From contig JAGBZO010000010.1 of the NCBI GenBank assembly GCA_017628205.1, positions 1 to 40,204 on the forward strand: a DNA stretch of 40,204 bases, written 5' to 3'. The DNA comes from Duodenibacillus sp. Lineage in GTDB: Bacteria > Pseudomonadota > Gammaproteobacteria > Burkholderiales > Burkholderiaceae_F. Each line of letters begins with the position of its first letter. The first letter of the stretch is position 1. The notes below the pieces were generated by a model. That model was not told the origin of the DNA, searched no databases, and saw nothing but the letters and a program-made list of their open reading frames with translations. Shown here piece by piece: positions 8,348-15,996 of the stretch. A program made the translations under genes and the position numbers.

Positions 8348-9508
8348 TCAATGGCCGCGTGCGTGAACGAGTCCGTAGTGCTCGAATTGACGCGAATCGG
8401 CGCAGACCACATAGAAACGCTTCTCGATGTCATGCAACAGCTCGATACGGGCTATGCGTTGCCGATCGTCAAGGTGGATGCAAATGGCCGCGTCAATGTT
8501 GCCGTTCGGCGTGGTATGTAAAAGACAGGGGATCGAAGCGGGCAAACGGCACCCTGTCTCGTCATGCGTCAAGTGGGCGTAATGAAGCGCGCCGTTACCG
8601 AAAAGCCGAGCCGTTTCGCCAAGCGCACGACGAGCATCGATCGGTTGCGCATCGGACGGGAATCCGGCCCCGTGCAACACGACGCAGGGCGCCATATGGG
8701 CGGCCGTTCGCATCGGACGACGAGTCGTCAGGCCGTCTTTAATCAGGCGTAGCAGATGCACGCGATCCAAGAGCGGGCCGTCCAGATAGGGTTCAAGAGC
8801 GACGTCGCCGACAAGAAGCCCCGTCACGTCGATCGTATTGCCGATGCGTACGCGTTCTTGCTGTTCACAAGAGAGTTCGTCCCAAAGGTGTACGACGCTC
8901 AGAGCTCCCATGCGCGTCAAGATTTCAACGCAACAGGTAGGGCCCGTCATGGCGCTTGACTCCAGCAGTTGCACGTCGCGAACGAGACCAAGCACTTGAA
9001 CGTGACCTGCCGTTCTAGCGTCGAGCCGATCAATCTCACGCAAGGGGCGGATTGGGGCGGGAGCTTGCCAGGCCATGGCAACCTCTTCGTCGTTTTCGAT
9101 GTACTCGACGGTATCGGCGAGCAACGTCACTTGCATCGTGATGACGTCGTCCGAGAGCAAACTCGGCAATACGTCCGCGTGATGCAACTCCACCGGAACA
9201 CAACGGACGTCGGACTCAAGCGGACTCACCCAAACGGGCGTACGCAAGGCCGACGCCGTCGTGCCGTAATGCGGTGCGGCCGCAATGCGTACCGTCCAAA
9301 CGGTATCGCTCGCATGCCCGACGCTTTGGGTGTGATTGAGAAACACCTCGTCTTGCGACTCGGGACGCACGCGAGAGTATTCCCACTGTCCTTCACGCAC
9401 GTAGTCGTACTCTTTGGCATAGCCTCGAATCGTAGCGTCGGGGTGGGCAAAACGTGCGTCGGCGTCGGTTAAGGTCGGTTTGGAAATGCGGGTAACGGTT
9501 GCGGTCAT
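8348..9508 (-). CDS. Protein of unknown function with OB-fold-like region
   Basis: I use the ATG at 9508 (386 aa), because GGAGAG lies 6 nt upstream; a longer frame opens at 9571 without a ribosome site. No family is recognised. The central part, about residues 165-250, reads HVQVLGLVRDVQLLES, then CVEILTRMGALSVVHLWDEL and VRIGNTIDVTGLLVGDVALEPYLDG, an alternating strand pattern typical of OB-fold nucleic-acid-binding modules. The C-terminal region (HGAGFPSDAQPIDARRALGETARLF) is also unassigned. There is no signal peptide or membrane segment, so it should be cytoplasmic. It faces away from the gene at 9894 across a 385-base gap containing inverted repeats. It could be a replication- or plasmid-like nucleic-acid-binding protein; the function is unknown. 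Confidence 0.7.
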   Translation of the reverse strand: MTATVTRISKPTLTDADARFAHPDATIRGYAKEYDYVREGQWEYSRVRPESQDEVFLNHTQSVGHASDTVWTVRIAAAPHYGTTASALRTPVWVSPLESDVRCVPVELHHADVLPSLLSDDVITMQVTLLADTVEYIENDEEVAMAWQAPAPIRPLREIDRLDARTAGHVQVLGLVRDVQLLESSAMTGPTCCVEILTRMGALSVVHLWDELSCEQQERVRIGNTIDVTGLLVGDVALEPYLDGPLLDRVHLLRLIKDGLTTRRPMRTAAHMAPCVVLHGAGFPSDAQPIDARRALGETARLFGNGALHYAHLTHDETGCRLPASIPCLLHTTPNGNIDAAICIHLDDRQRIARIELLHDIEKRFYVVCADSRQFEHYGLVHARGH

Positions 9509-9893
9509 GGTTCTCTCCGTCTCGTTTGGCGTGTCTTCAATGTCAGTCGTCGACTGAACCGTTTGTTTCATGAGGCAGTGTAAAAAGAGGGTGCGTCAAA
9601 TTCTGACGCAGGAAAATCCTATGAAATCAGATGCTTGAAAGAAAATGAGCCCCATTGACAGGATGCGATCCAAGAGACGAATGAAAGGTTGGGGTCAATT
9701 GAATTTTTGATTCGAAAAAAAACACGTTACGTTCGGCGTTTGCAGTCGAATCGGGGCGCTTGGGGCGTCACGCGATGGATCGAGGCACAGAAGTCGTTTT
9801 TTGTTGACTTATGACGTAATACCTTCTTGTCCACGTCAAAGTTTGTCGTTGCAACCGCATAGAATCCCTCACACTTTACGTAGGAGTGCGTTC
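9509..9893. promoter_or_regulatory. Divergent intergenic region with two inverted repeats
   Basis: A 385-base gap between two divergent unknown genes. It holds TCAGTCG-T-CGACTGA (9543-9557) and TGCGTCA-AATTC-TGACGCA (9592-9610), both perfect inverted repeats that could be operators for the minus-strand gene at 9508. An A-rich stretch lies near 9713-9725. No clear promoter hexamers were seen. The ribosome site TAGGAG lies just before the ATG at 9894. Confidence 0.4.
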
Positions 9894-10628
9894 ATGAACA
9901 CCTTTTATCGCAATGACACGAATCGTGAGGTGCGATTTTTGTTCGGCTCTCTTTTGTGTCGCCTGTGGCTTGATCGTCGGGCCATTGACGACGCCAACGA
10001 ACGGGACGACGTCTGCGGCGTTGAGGCAAGCGACGCTTACCAAGGTTTCGTTCGGTTGTTTGAAGAAAGGCGTTGGGAAAGGAGCGTGGACGCTGTGTTC
10101 GGCTTGCAGTGGAAGCCGTTTCTGATCTGTGACGCCACTGTTGTGCATCATGTTTTCGAGAGCCGTTGGTACGGCGGCTGGCCGCGCTTTGATCGACCGG
10201 GAGATGCCGGACGATTGGATTTCAATCCGTTAATGGTTGAGTGCGTGGACAACGCCCGCTGTGAAGCCGATGTGGTGGACATCCTTGTCCAAGGATGGGG
10301 GTTTGCGCCCCTTTATGCCCACGTTTTATTGGAAATGATGCGATGGTCCGTCAACAACCCGCAACCTGTCGAATGCGGCTGTGTTCCCTTGCCGACGCCG
10401 TTGCCGGAGATGAGCCGTTTTTGGAGCGAAGCGCAACGTCGATCCGGCCAAACGGTTCTATGCGAGTTGAGCGACAAGATCAAGCGGTGCGTCGTCTGCG
10501 GACACTCGACGTTTGCGATCGATGATACGACAACCCCCAGGCGATACCGTTGCGCGCATTGCGATGCGCCGTACGGAATGAAAAAGAAGAAAACGTCCGT
10601 GGACCCTCGTAACGCAACGAAGGCGTAA
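9894..10628 (+). CDS. Protein of unknown function with C-terminal zinc ribbon
   Basis: A 244-residue protein starting at ATG 9894, chosen over an upstream TTG because TAGGAG sits 7 nt before it. The N-terminal 190 residues are Trp/Asp/Arg rich (RWERSVDAVFGLQWKPF, SRWYGGWPRFDRPGD) and not recognised. The C-terminus has a four-Cys zinc ribbon: C199-x2-C202 and C220-x2-C223 (CVVCG and CAHCD), followed by a Lys-rich tail, suggesting nucleic-acid or protein contact. No signal peptide or membrane segment is visible. It lies just upstream of the yggL-like gene in the same direction, 73 nt apart, and may be co-transcribed. Confidence 0.7.
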   Translation: MNTFYRNDTNREVRFLFGSLLCRLWLDRRAIDDANERDDVCGVEASDAYQGFVRLFEERRWERSVDAVFGLQWKPFLICDATVVHHVFESRWYGGWPRFDRPGDAGRLDFNPLMVECVDNARCEADVVDILVQGWGFAPLYAHVLLEMMRWSVNNPQPVECGCVPLPTPLPEMSRFWSEAQRRSGQTVLCELSDKIKRCVVCGHSTFAIDDTTTPRRYRCAHCDAPYGMKKKKTSVDPRNATKA

Positions 10629-10701
10629 ACGCCTCGACACGGACGACCCCATCTATGCAGGAGAGAGGTGACGGACGCCCCCGAGTCCGAAGCCGCATAC
10701 C

Positions 10702-11211
10702 ATGACAAACAACAAAAACCTTATTGGAACCCGCCGTCGACGGCGTTTGACGAACCGACAATTAAAAAAGCGTTGTTTGGGTCCCTGGCGTGCCGTCGGC
10801 ATCGATTTGTCATTCGATTTGATCGCGCCGATCGACGGGCTCGATTACGCCGGCGGAGAAAAGAACACCGATCACACGCCTCACGATCATTTGATCGATT
10901 GGATGATCGAGCTGAGCGAAAGTCGCGACTCGTACGTCACTTTCGGCGTAAGCGACATCGAGCCCGTCGTCCAAACCCACGAACTTGTTTGGCAGGGCAA
11001 AGGACATTCCCTCTCGAAGATCGAGAGGTTGCTCGATTGCCTGCAAGCGCTGAGCGAACATCCCAAAGTCGGGGAAGTGCGTTGGCACTTTGTCGATTTG
11101 TCGATTGAGGACGAAGAGGCAAGCCGCCTTACCTTTTGCCAAATCGCGGGGGATCGAACGCTCGACAAAGCGATGTGGCTCAAAGCGGCCCGGCGATGGT
11201 TTGAGGTCTAA
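10702..11211 (+). CDS. YggL-like (DUF469, 50S-ribosome-associated family) protein with C-terminal extension
   Basis: A 169-residue protein. The basic start RRRRRLTNRQLKKRCLG followed by VGIDLSFDLIAPID, the helix HDHLIDWMIELSES, strand DSYVTFGVSD and the later helix IERLLDCLQALSEHPKVGEV match the order of E. coli YggL (108 aa: RSRRLRKK, FQELGFSVAW, a helix, then KWLEERKLEEVRTS). YggL-family proteins associate with the 50S subunit, so a role in ribosome assembly or translation is likely. About 40 extra C-terminal residues (SRLTFCQIAGDRTLDK, MWLKAARRWFEV) are not in YggL. The ATG at 10702 has a weak ribosome site, while a GTG at 10668 with a strong GGAGAG lies in another frame. The match is by eye and moderate. 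Confidence 0.6.
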   Translation: MTNNKNLIGTRRRRRLTNRQLKKRCLGPWRAVGIDLSFDLIAPIDGLDYAGGEKNTDHTPHDHLIDWMIELSESRDSYVTFGVSDIEPVVQTHELVWQGKGHSLSKIERLLDCLQALSEHPKVGEVRWHFVDLSIEDEEASRLTFCQIAGDRTLDKAMWLKAARRWFEV

Positions 11212-11215
11212 AAAC

Positions 11216-11250
11216 GAAAAGCGGCGCGAGAGGGCCTCGCGCCGTTTGCA
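11216..11250. terminator. Bidirectional terminator between convergent genes
   Basis: A perfect 9-bp stem, CGGCGCGAG (11222-11230) with CTCGCGCCG (11236-11244), is flanked by AAAACGAAAAG on the left and GTTT on the right. It can serve the yggL-like gene and the convergent lipoprotein gene. Confidence 0.75.
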
Positions 11251-11264
11251 TGACCGCAGTTCGT

Positions 11265-11690
11265 TTATTTGGCCTGATTGCGAATTTTTTCGATCGAGGC
11301 TTGAGAAGGATCTTTCGTACAAACGAAAACGATCTCGACGCGCGCCTTGCGGAAGACCTGCTCGTCCACCGGGCGTTTGCTCGGATAAAAGCCGTCTTGT
11401 CCGACATATTTGCGGATTAAACGATAGTGGCCTTCGCCGCGGCGCTGACAGAATTGTTGAGCGTTTCTGCCCAACCAATTTTCCAGTCGATGAACATAGC
11501 CGCCACCCGTACGGGCCTGACGGCAGGAACGGTATTCCTGCAGGCCGTCCGTGTTTTTGTTAACGATCACTTCCGTGGTGTCTTCAAAACACCGTTGGTT
11601 GTCCGTATCGGTTGAGTCGGGGGCATGATAGGCCGTAGTGCAACCGCCCAGAGCCAGTGCCGAACCGATGAATAGAATCCATTTGCGCAT
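11265..11690 (-). CDS. Lipoprotein of unknown function, Cys-containing
   Basis: A 141-residue protein with a typical lipoprotein signal: MRKWILFIGSALALGGC, acylated Cys at residue 17. The mature domain of about 125 residues contains four Cys (in QRCFED, RSCRQ, FCQRRG, FVCTKD), consistent with two disulfides in the periplasm. The segment RKYVGQDGFYPSKRPVDEQVFRKARVEIVFV resembles the end of a small alpha/beta fold. I do not recognise the family. It stands alone, convergent with the yggL-like gene, with which it shares the terminator. Confidence 0.78.
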   Translation of the reverse strand: MRKWILFIGSALALGGCTTAYHAPDSTDTDNQRCFEDTTEVIVNKNTDGLQEYRSCRQARTGGGYVHRLENWLGRNAQQFCQRRGEGHYRLIRKYVGQDGFYPSKRPVDEQVFRKARVEIVFVCTKDPSQASIEKIRNQAK

Positions 11691-11873
11691 CTCGTTTCCT
11701 CCATTGCGGTGCGTTTATCTTACGCCTTCCTCGCGATAAATCGAGAACGTCGCCGCTTGGCCCCGTTGCCGTTTGTGGTCGCATAGGAACGCGACGGCAA
11801 GGCGCGGGACACGAACGGCGTCTTTCGATTTTTGTGATAGGATCTGAAACCTGTCTTTTTTAGAACGTTTTCG

Positions 11874-12764
11874 ATGAAATCCTTCGAGCGCAACGCGTCG
11901 TCCCCCGTCAACCGAGGCAAGCCCCGGCGCGTCGTCGTGCTCGCCGTCTTGTTGGCGGCCATCGCCTGCCTGCCGCTGTTTTCCGAAAAGGATCCTCCCG
12001 AGGCGCCCGCCGTAACGGCGCTCGCACCGACCGATACCGCCGTCTCGGCGAGGCCGACGTCGGCTGCGCAAGAGGAGAAAACCGTCGTCCCACTCGTTTC
12101 ATCCGCCAATCGACAAGAACCGACGCTCGAGCCCTCGCCATCCGCGCAGCCGTCGGCAACGGTACCGAACGCATCGAGTCCGGCACCCGCCGAGGCGCTG
12201 AGCCGCGCCCCCTTGATGGATCGGAGAGAACGCGAAGCCGCGGATCGGCGTGTGCTTGAAAAACTGGCTCGGACGAAAACGCTCGTTCCCCGCTATCAAA
12301 TGCCAGTCACGCTTTTGGCACCCGAGGTGCGCAAGCGCTTGAGTCAAGAGCGTGCGTTTCGCGATGCCGTTCTCGACGTTGCCTTGGCGTTCAATCATTC
12401 GGTTGAAATCAAAGCCTCCGAACGGCTGGAGCTCGGGCTTTATCGTGAGGAGGCGATGCGCGCCGACACCGAGCTGCCGATCTTTTACAAGCGATTGAGC
12501 GTGCCTAGGCACGAGACCTTGTCGCGGGAACGGATCGAAGCGATCAAAGCAAACGAACATCACGGCATCTGCGGCGTGTTCGGTGAGTTGTTCGAGCTGG
12601 GGTATCTCGTCGTTTACGAGGTGTACTTCAAAAATCCCTATCGTCCGCCGATGTACTTCAAAATGGATCGCACGAGTTGTCGAAAAGAAGAGGAAAATCG
12701 ACTCGAGCTGCCCGCACTCGATTCGCTCGAAGCCACCTTGCACGGTCCCTCGAGCGGGTTTTGA
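11874..12764 (+). CDS. Single-pass membrane protein with Pro/Ala-rich linker, function unknown
   Basis: A 296-residue protein: a basic N-terminus, one transmembrane helix at about residues 19-36 (RVVVLAVLLAAIACLPLF), a Pro/Ala/Thr-rich linker from about 40 to 110, a basic-acidic helix (LMDRREREAADRRVLEKLA), and a C-terminal periplasmic domain. The topology (positive side in, long flexible linker, soluble end) is like TonB- or cell-division-type envelope proteins, but the C-terminal domain has no TonB motif and I do not recognise it. There are two Cys in that domain (GICGVF, TSCRK). No ribosome site is obvious before the ATG at 11874; no alternative start nearby looks better. Monocistronic, ended by a strong terminator. 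Confidence 0.7.
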   Translation: MKSFERNASSPVNRGKPRRVVVLAVLLAAIACLPLFSEKDPPEAPAVTALAPTDTAVSARPTSAAQEEKTVVPLVSSANRQEPTLEPSPSAQPSATVPNASSPAPAEALSRAPLMDRREREAADRRVLEKLARTKTLVPRYQMPVTLLAPEVRKRLSQERAFRDAVLDVALAFNHSVEIKASERLELGLYREEAMRADTELPIFYKRLSVPRHETLSRERIEAIKANEHHGICGVFGELFELGYLVVYEVYFKNPYRPPMYFKMDRTSCRKEEENRLELPALDSLEATLHGPSSGF

Positions 12765-12782
12765 GACGCAAAGGTTCATTGC

Positions 12783-12823
12783 AAAAGACGTTGAGACGCC
12801 CACGGCGTTTCAACGTCTTTTTT
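12783..12823. terminator. Bidirectional terminator between convergent genes
   Basis: A 15-bp stem with one wobble: AAGACGTTGAGACGC pairs with GCGTTTCAACGTCTT around a short loop, followed by TTTT on the plus strand and TTTT on the minus strand. Confidence 0.88.
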
Positions 12824-12828
12824 CTTCG

Positions 12829-13617
12829 TTACCATCCGTAGAAAGTTTTGACCGTTTCCCAGGCAACGCGTTGCAAATGCAAGGCATCCGCGTCGTCGAG
12901 CGGTTTTTCACACCACCCGCGCGCCTTCATGCCTTCGGGATTGCGTTTGAACAGGGCGGCGAAGGTCGTCGCCGCGTACAGATAAGACCCCTCAGCCGTC
13001 GGATGACGTCGATCGGACATGTGTAGCTTCAAATCCGGGCGTTCTTTCAGACTCTTGGCAAAAGCCAGGCCGACCGGAATGACGGCCATGTCGTTGGCCT
13101 TGGCAACGGCCATCGTGCTGCCGTGCAACACCCCCAATTTGTCCATGCGGTGCGAGCGTGGCCACATGCCGATCAAGACGGGCTCGGCTCCTGCCGAACG
13201 CGCGGCACGGGCGTGTTTGGCAACGGCTTGGGCAAAGGCTTCGCGACGCTTGGGAGAAATCGCCCCAACGCTTTGCGCTTGCAACAACACGACGTCGAAC
13301 ATCGGGGTGCGGCGGGCAAAGCGATCCAACGGTTTGTCATTTTTCAGATACTCCCGCACGTTGTGTTGATCCAGGCCGACTCCGCCGATGGTGATCATGC
13401 GGGCCTTCCAAGGCACGCCCGCTTCTCGAGTCAATTGCGCGATGTAGTTGTTGACGCCGCAGTTGTAGTAACTGTGCGAATTGCCGACGATCAGCCCGGT
13501 CTGAGGTGTGACGCCGATCGCTCGTGCCGCGGGAGGTATGACGTCAGCCGATGTCGCGCCGGCGGCATACAGTCCCGTCAGGCCCGTGACGGCCAGGGCG
13601 ATGAGGGTTGATCGCAT
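12829..13617 (-). CDS. Exported SGNH/GDSL-type hydrolase
   Basis: A 262-residue protein with a Sec signal peptide (MRSTLIALAVTGLTGLYAAG, cleavage near ATSA-D25). Block I is LIVGNSHSYYNCG with the nucleophile Ser47, a Gly-Gly motif is seen in ITIGGVGLDQH, and the C-terminal block is MSDRRHPTAEGSYLYA, giving the D202-x-x-H205 catalytic pair. This is the SGNH hydrolase fold used by esterases, acetylhydrolases and some carbohydrate-active enzymes; DUF4886-like exported members look similar. Its substrate is not predictable. Location is periplasmic or extracellular. It is divergent from umuC and convergent with the membrane protein gene, so probably a single transcription unit. Confidence 0.8.
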   Translation of the reverse strand: MRSTLIALAVTGLTGLYAAGATSADVIPPAARAIGVTPQTGLIVGNSHSYYNCGVNNYIAQLTREAGVPWKARMITIGGVGLDQHNVREYLKNDKPLDRFARRTPMFDVVLLQAQSVGAISPKRREAFAQAVAKHARAARSAGAEPVLIGMWPRSHRMDKLGVLHGSTMAVAKANDMAVIPVGLAFAKSLKERPDLKLHMSDRRHPTAEGSYLYAATTFAALFKRNPEGMKARGWCEKPLDDADALHLQRVAWETVKTFYGW

Positions 13618-13742
13618 GGTGTTCTCCTGATAGTGCTAATCGACAGGTCCTTGAGCAAGGGCAGTTTATACCCCTCGATACCGTCTGTCTTCGGCCTAAC
13701 GGACTATTTTTCTTTGACCACATCGAAATCGGGGATTCGCTC

Positions 13743-15059
13743 ATGTATGCATTGATCGACGGCAATACGTTTTACGCCTCGTGCGAGCGGGTGTTTCAAC
13801 CCGAACTCAACGGCAAACCCGTGGTTGTTCTGAGCAACAACGACGGGTGCATCGTGACGTTGACCAAAGAGGCCAAGATCTTGGGGTTGAGGCGCGGTAC
13901 GCCGATTTTCAAGGTGCGCGACCTGATAGAAGCCAACGACGTACGGGTCTTTTCCAGCAATTACGAACTGTACGGCGACATGTCGGCGCGCATGATGAAG
14001 ACGATCGCTTCGTTGGTGCCTGCGATCGAACCCTATTCGATCGACGAATGCTTTGCGGACGTGGCAGGGATGCCAAACCTCACGCAACTCGGTTTGGCCA
14101 TCAGACAACGGGTGGCGCAATGGACGGGCATACCGACGTGTGTCGGCATTGCGCCGACCAAAACGCTGGCGAAATTTTGCAACCATTTGGCCAAACGTTA
14201 TCCGAAACTCGAGGGCGTACTCAATTGGAACGACTTGACGCCCGAGCGTCGGATGAAAGCGCTGGCAAGCGAACCAGTATCCGAAGTCTGGGGTATCGGC
14301 TCGCGTTTAACCGAACGACTCAATCGGCTGGGCGTTCGTACGGCGGCTGACTTGGCGAGATGTTCGCTCGAGCGTCTGGCAGCACACTTTCCCGTGACGC
14401 TGCTGAAAACGGTACGGGAATTGCAAGGCGTTGAGTCGATCGATTTCGTTCCCGAGCCCGAGGTGCGGCAGCAAATCGTGCGAAGCCGCAGTTTCGCGGC
14501 GGACGTGAGCGATCGGGACGCCGTTCGTGCAGCCGTGATCGAACACGCGCACGAAGCGGCGGCGGTCTTGCGCCGCGAAGGGCTTGTGGCGCATACGCTC
14601 TCGGTCTTTCTGTACTCCAACCCTTTCAAGCCGGAAGCGGGCGTACATTTCGGCCAAGACGCCGTCGCGTTCGGTTGCGCTATCAACGACACGACCTCGA
14701 TCGTGCGCGAGGCGGCCCGGCTGGTCAAACGGATTCACAAGGCGGGCGTCGGCTATAAAAAGGCGGGGGTGATGCTCGGGGGAATCGAACCGACCGAGCA
14801 AGCCACGCGCGATCTCTTCGCCTCGATCGAGTGCGAACGCAACGATCGCCTGTCGGCAACCTTGGATCGCATCAACGCGCGATGGGGCAAAGGCGCCGTA
14901 TGCGCCGGTATCGTGCGGCTGTCCGATCAATCTTGGCGCATGAAACGCGATCGTTTGAGTCGGGCTTACACCACACGGTTGTCGGATTTGTTGCAAGTAG
15001 GAGAATTGAAACGGGAAAAAGCAGTCGCTCGATCGCCGAAAGACCCAGTAAAGCAATAG
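13743..15059 (+). CDS. umuC: Translesion DNA polymerase V catalytic subunit UmuC
   Basis: A 438-residue Y-family polymerase (E. coli UmuC 422 aa), starting MYALIDGNTFYASCERVF at ATG 13743 with GGGGA upstream. The metal-binding acidic residues are present: Asp6 and the SIDE motif with D101-E102 (IDECFADVAG). VVLSNNDGCIVTLT and GTPIFKVRDLI are UmuC-type, as is the thumb and little-finger region through the C-terminal DLLQVGELKR. Residues between are consistent with an intact enzyme. It replicates across DNA lesions in the SOS response, normally together with UmuD'. No umuD is adjacent: the neighbours are an SGNH hydrolase (divergent) and, 213 nt downstream, the envelope cluster. I could not find a clear LexA box (CTGT-N8-ACAG) in the 125-nt upstream gap. 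Confidence 0.95.
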   Translation: MYALIDGNTFYASCERVFQPELNGKPVVVLSNNDGCIVTLTKEAKILGLRRGTPIFKVRDLIEANDVRVFSSNYELYGDMSARMMKTIASLVPAIEPYSIDECFADVAGMPNLTQLGLAIRQRVAQWTGIPTCVGIAPTKTLAKFCNHLAKRYPKLEGVLNWNDLTPERRMKALASEPVSEVWGIGSRLTERLNRLGVRTAADLARCSLERLAAHFPVTLLKTVRELQGVESIDFVPEPEVRQQIVRSRSFAADVSDRDAVRAAVIEHAHEAAAVLRREGLVAHTLSVFLYSNPFKPEAGVHFGQDAVAFGCAINDTTSIVREAARLVKRIHKAGVGYKKAGVMLGGIEPTEQATRDLFASIECERNDRLSATLDRINARWGKGAVCAGIVRLSDQSWRMKRDRLSRAYTTRLSDLLQVGELKREKAVARSPKDPVKQ

Positions 15060-15272
15060 GCGACAAACCCAATAAAATCAGACACAAAGAGGGATCTGAA
15101 GGCGTTGTGAATGTGGCTAAAAGTTGACAAGACGGAGATGAAAAAAGCACAAAACAAGTTCGAACGGTCGTTACGCTAGAAAAAAGCGTCGGACACGGAG
15201 ATAATGGCAGAAAATGGGGGGAAGTCCGTAAAAAAGAACCCCTATTAAAAAAGAGAAAGAAGGAGAGTCATT
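15060..15272. other. Gap before the envelope-protein cluster
   Basis: Contains a TTGACA (15124-15129) without a good -10 at the correct distance, and A-rich runs. The ribosome site AAGGAG (15259-15264) precedes the ATG at 15273. The cluster promoter presumably lies here but cannot be pinpointed. Confidence 0.35.
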
Positions 15273-15908
15273 ATGTTGTCGATTAAAAAGACGTTGACGG
15301 CCTTGGCTGTTTGCAGCGCTTTGGTATTGGGCGGTTGTGCGACGACCGAAACCGAACAACAAACGACCCAAGAGGCGGTCGGCGTTTACGAACAGTTCGT
15401 GCGCTCGGCCCCGAGCTTTGAACCGCACAGCGTCGGTCATCCCGAAATCGACCGCCTGTTTGCCGCCGTCGCCGCTTACGCGCAAGCGCAGTACAACGCG
15501 ATGAAACTCTTGAATGAATCCAACGTTGAAGGCCGTCAGTTGCATGAAACGCTGGAAGCGGCCGCCAAGGCCAAGGGCGTTCCCTTTGACGCCAATTTCA
15601 TTCGTTCCGCCAATCTCGCCCCGGCCGATGTAGCTCATTTGCGCGCCTTCTACACGGACGTCGAGCGCATCTCTCGCCAGCAGGTCGCTCAGAGCGAAGC
15701 CGGTCAGGAAGTCGTTGCCGGCGTTTTCAAGCTGTACAAGCAGCGCAAAAAAATCTTCCGCGGTATGAGCACGATGGAAAAGATCGTCGTGGGCGCGGCC
15801 TTCATGGGAGCGTTGAACCAGGCCGGCTACGGGAACCGTTGCAACGAGTACTTCCAGCAGAGCTTGGCCATGTTTGAAAACGCTCGAAACGCGACAGGTC
15901 AACGATAA
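15273..15908 (+). CDS. Lipoprotein, first gene of the CsgG/LPP20/FlgT-like cluster
   Basis: A 211-residue lipoprotein with signal MLSIKKTLTALAVCSALVLGGC and acylated Cys at 22. The rest is largely helical (QEAVGVYEQFVRSAP, FAAVAAYAQAQYNAMKLLN, GRQLHETLEAAAKAKG) with no enzyme motif. I do not recognise a family. It opens a run of five exported proteins on one strand, with 88 nt to the next gene containing a strong RNA hairpin. The gaps after that are 31, 10 and 22 nt, so an operon is likely. In clusters of this kind the small lipoproteins usually sit at the outer membrane beside the CsgG-like pore or ring component. A helical scaffold role is possible but unproven. Confidence 0.8.
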   Translation: MLSIKKTLTALAVCSALVLGGCATTETEQQTTQEAVGVYEQFVRSAPSFEPHSVGHPEIDRLFAAVAAYAQAQYNAMKLLNESNVEGRQLHETLEAAAKAKGVPFDANFIRSANLAPADVAHLRAFYTDVERISRQQVAQSEAGQEVVAGVFKLYKQRKKIFRGMSTMEKIVVGAAFMGALNQAGYGNRCNEYFQQSLAMFENARNATGQR

Positions 15909-15948
15909 CAGAGTAAACTTTTAAAGAGGTGTATTGAATTTTCTACTA

Positions 15949-15976
15949 TCGAATGCCTCCCTTGGGAGGCGTTCGA
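15949..15976 (+). ncRNA. Strong CUUG-tetraloop hairpin in the intergenic leader
   Basis: TCGAATGCCTCC (15949-15960) pairs with GGAGGCGTTCGA (15965-15976), with one G-U wobble and a CUUG loop, an exceptionally stable tetraloop class. No T-run follows, so it is not a classical terminator. It ends about 10 nt before the ribosome site of the CsgG-like gene and may stabilise, process or attenuate the mRNA. Confidence 0.55.
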
Positions 15977-15996
15977 CATAAAAGGAGCGAATATTT

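Noticed and set aside
10668-11108. Alternative gene starting at GTG 10668
   Set aside because: The protein soon becomes Arg-rich and without motif, while the overlapping frame matches YggL.
13618-13742. LexA box upstream of umuC
   Set aside because: No CTGT-N8-ACAG was found; CTGTCTTCGGCC is followed by TAAC, not ACAG.
15124-15129. TTGACA as a -35 for the envelope cluster
   Set aside because: No TATAAT-like hexamer lies 16-18 bases downstream.
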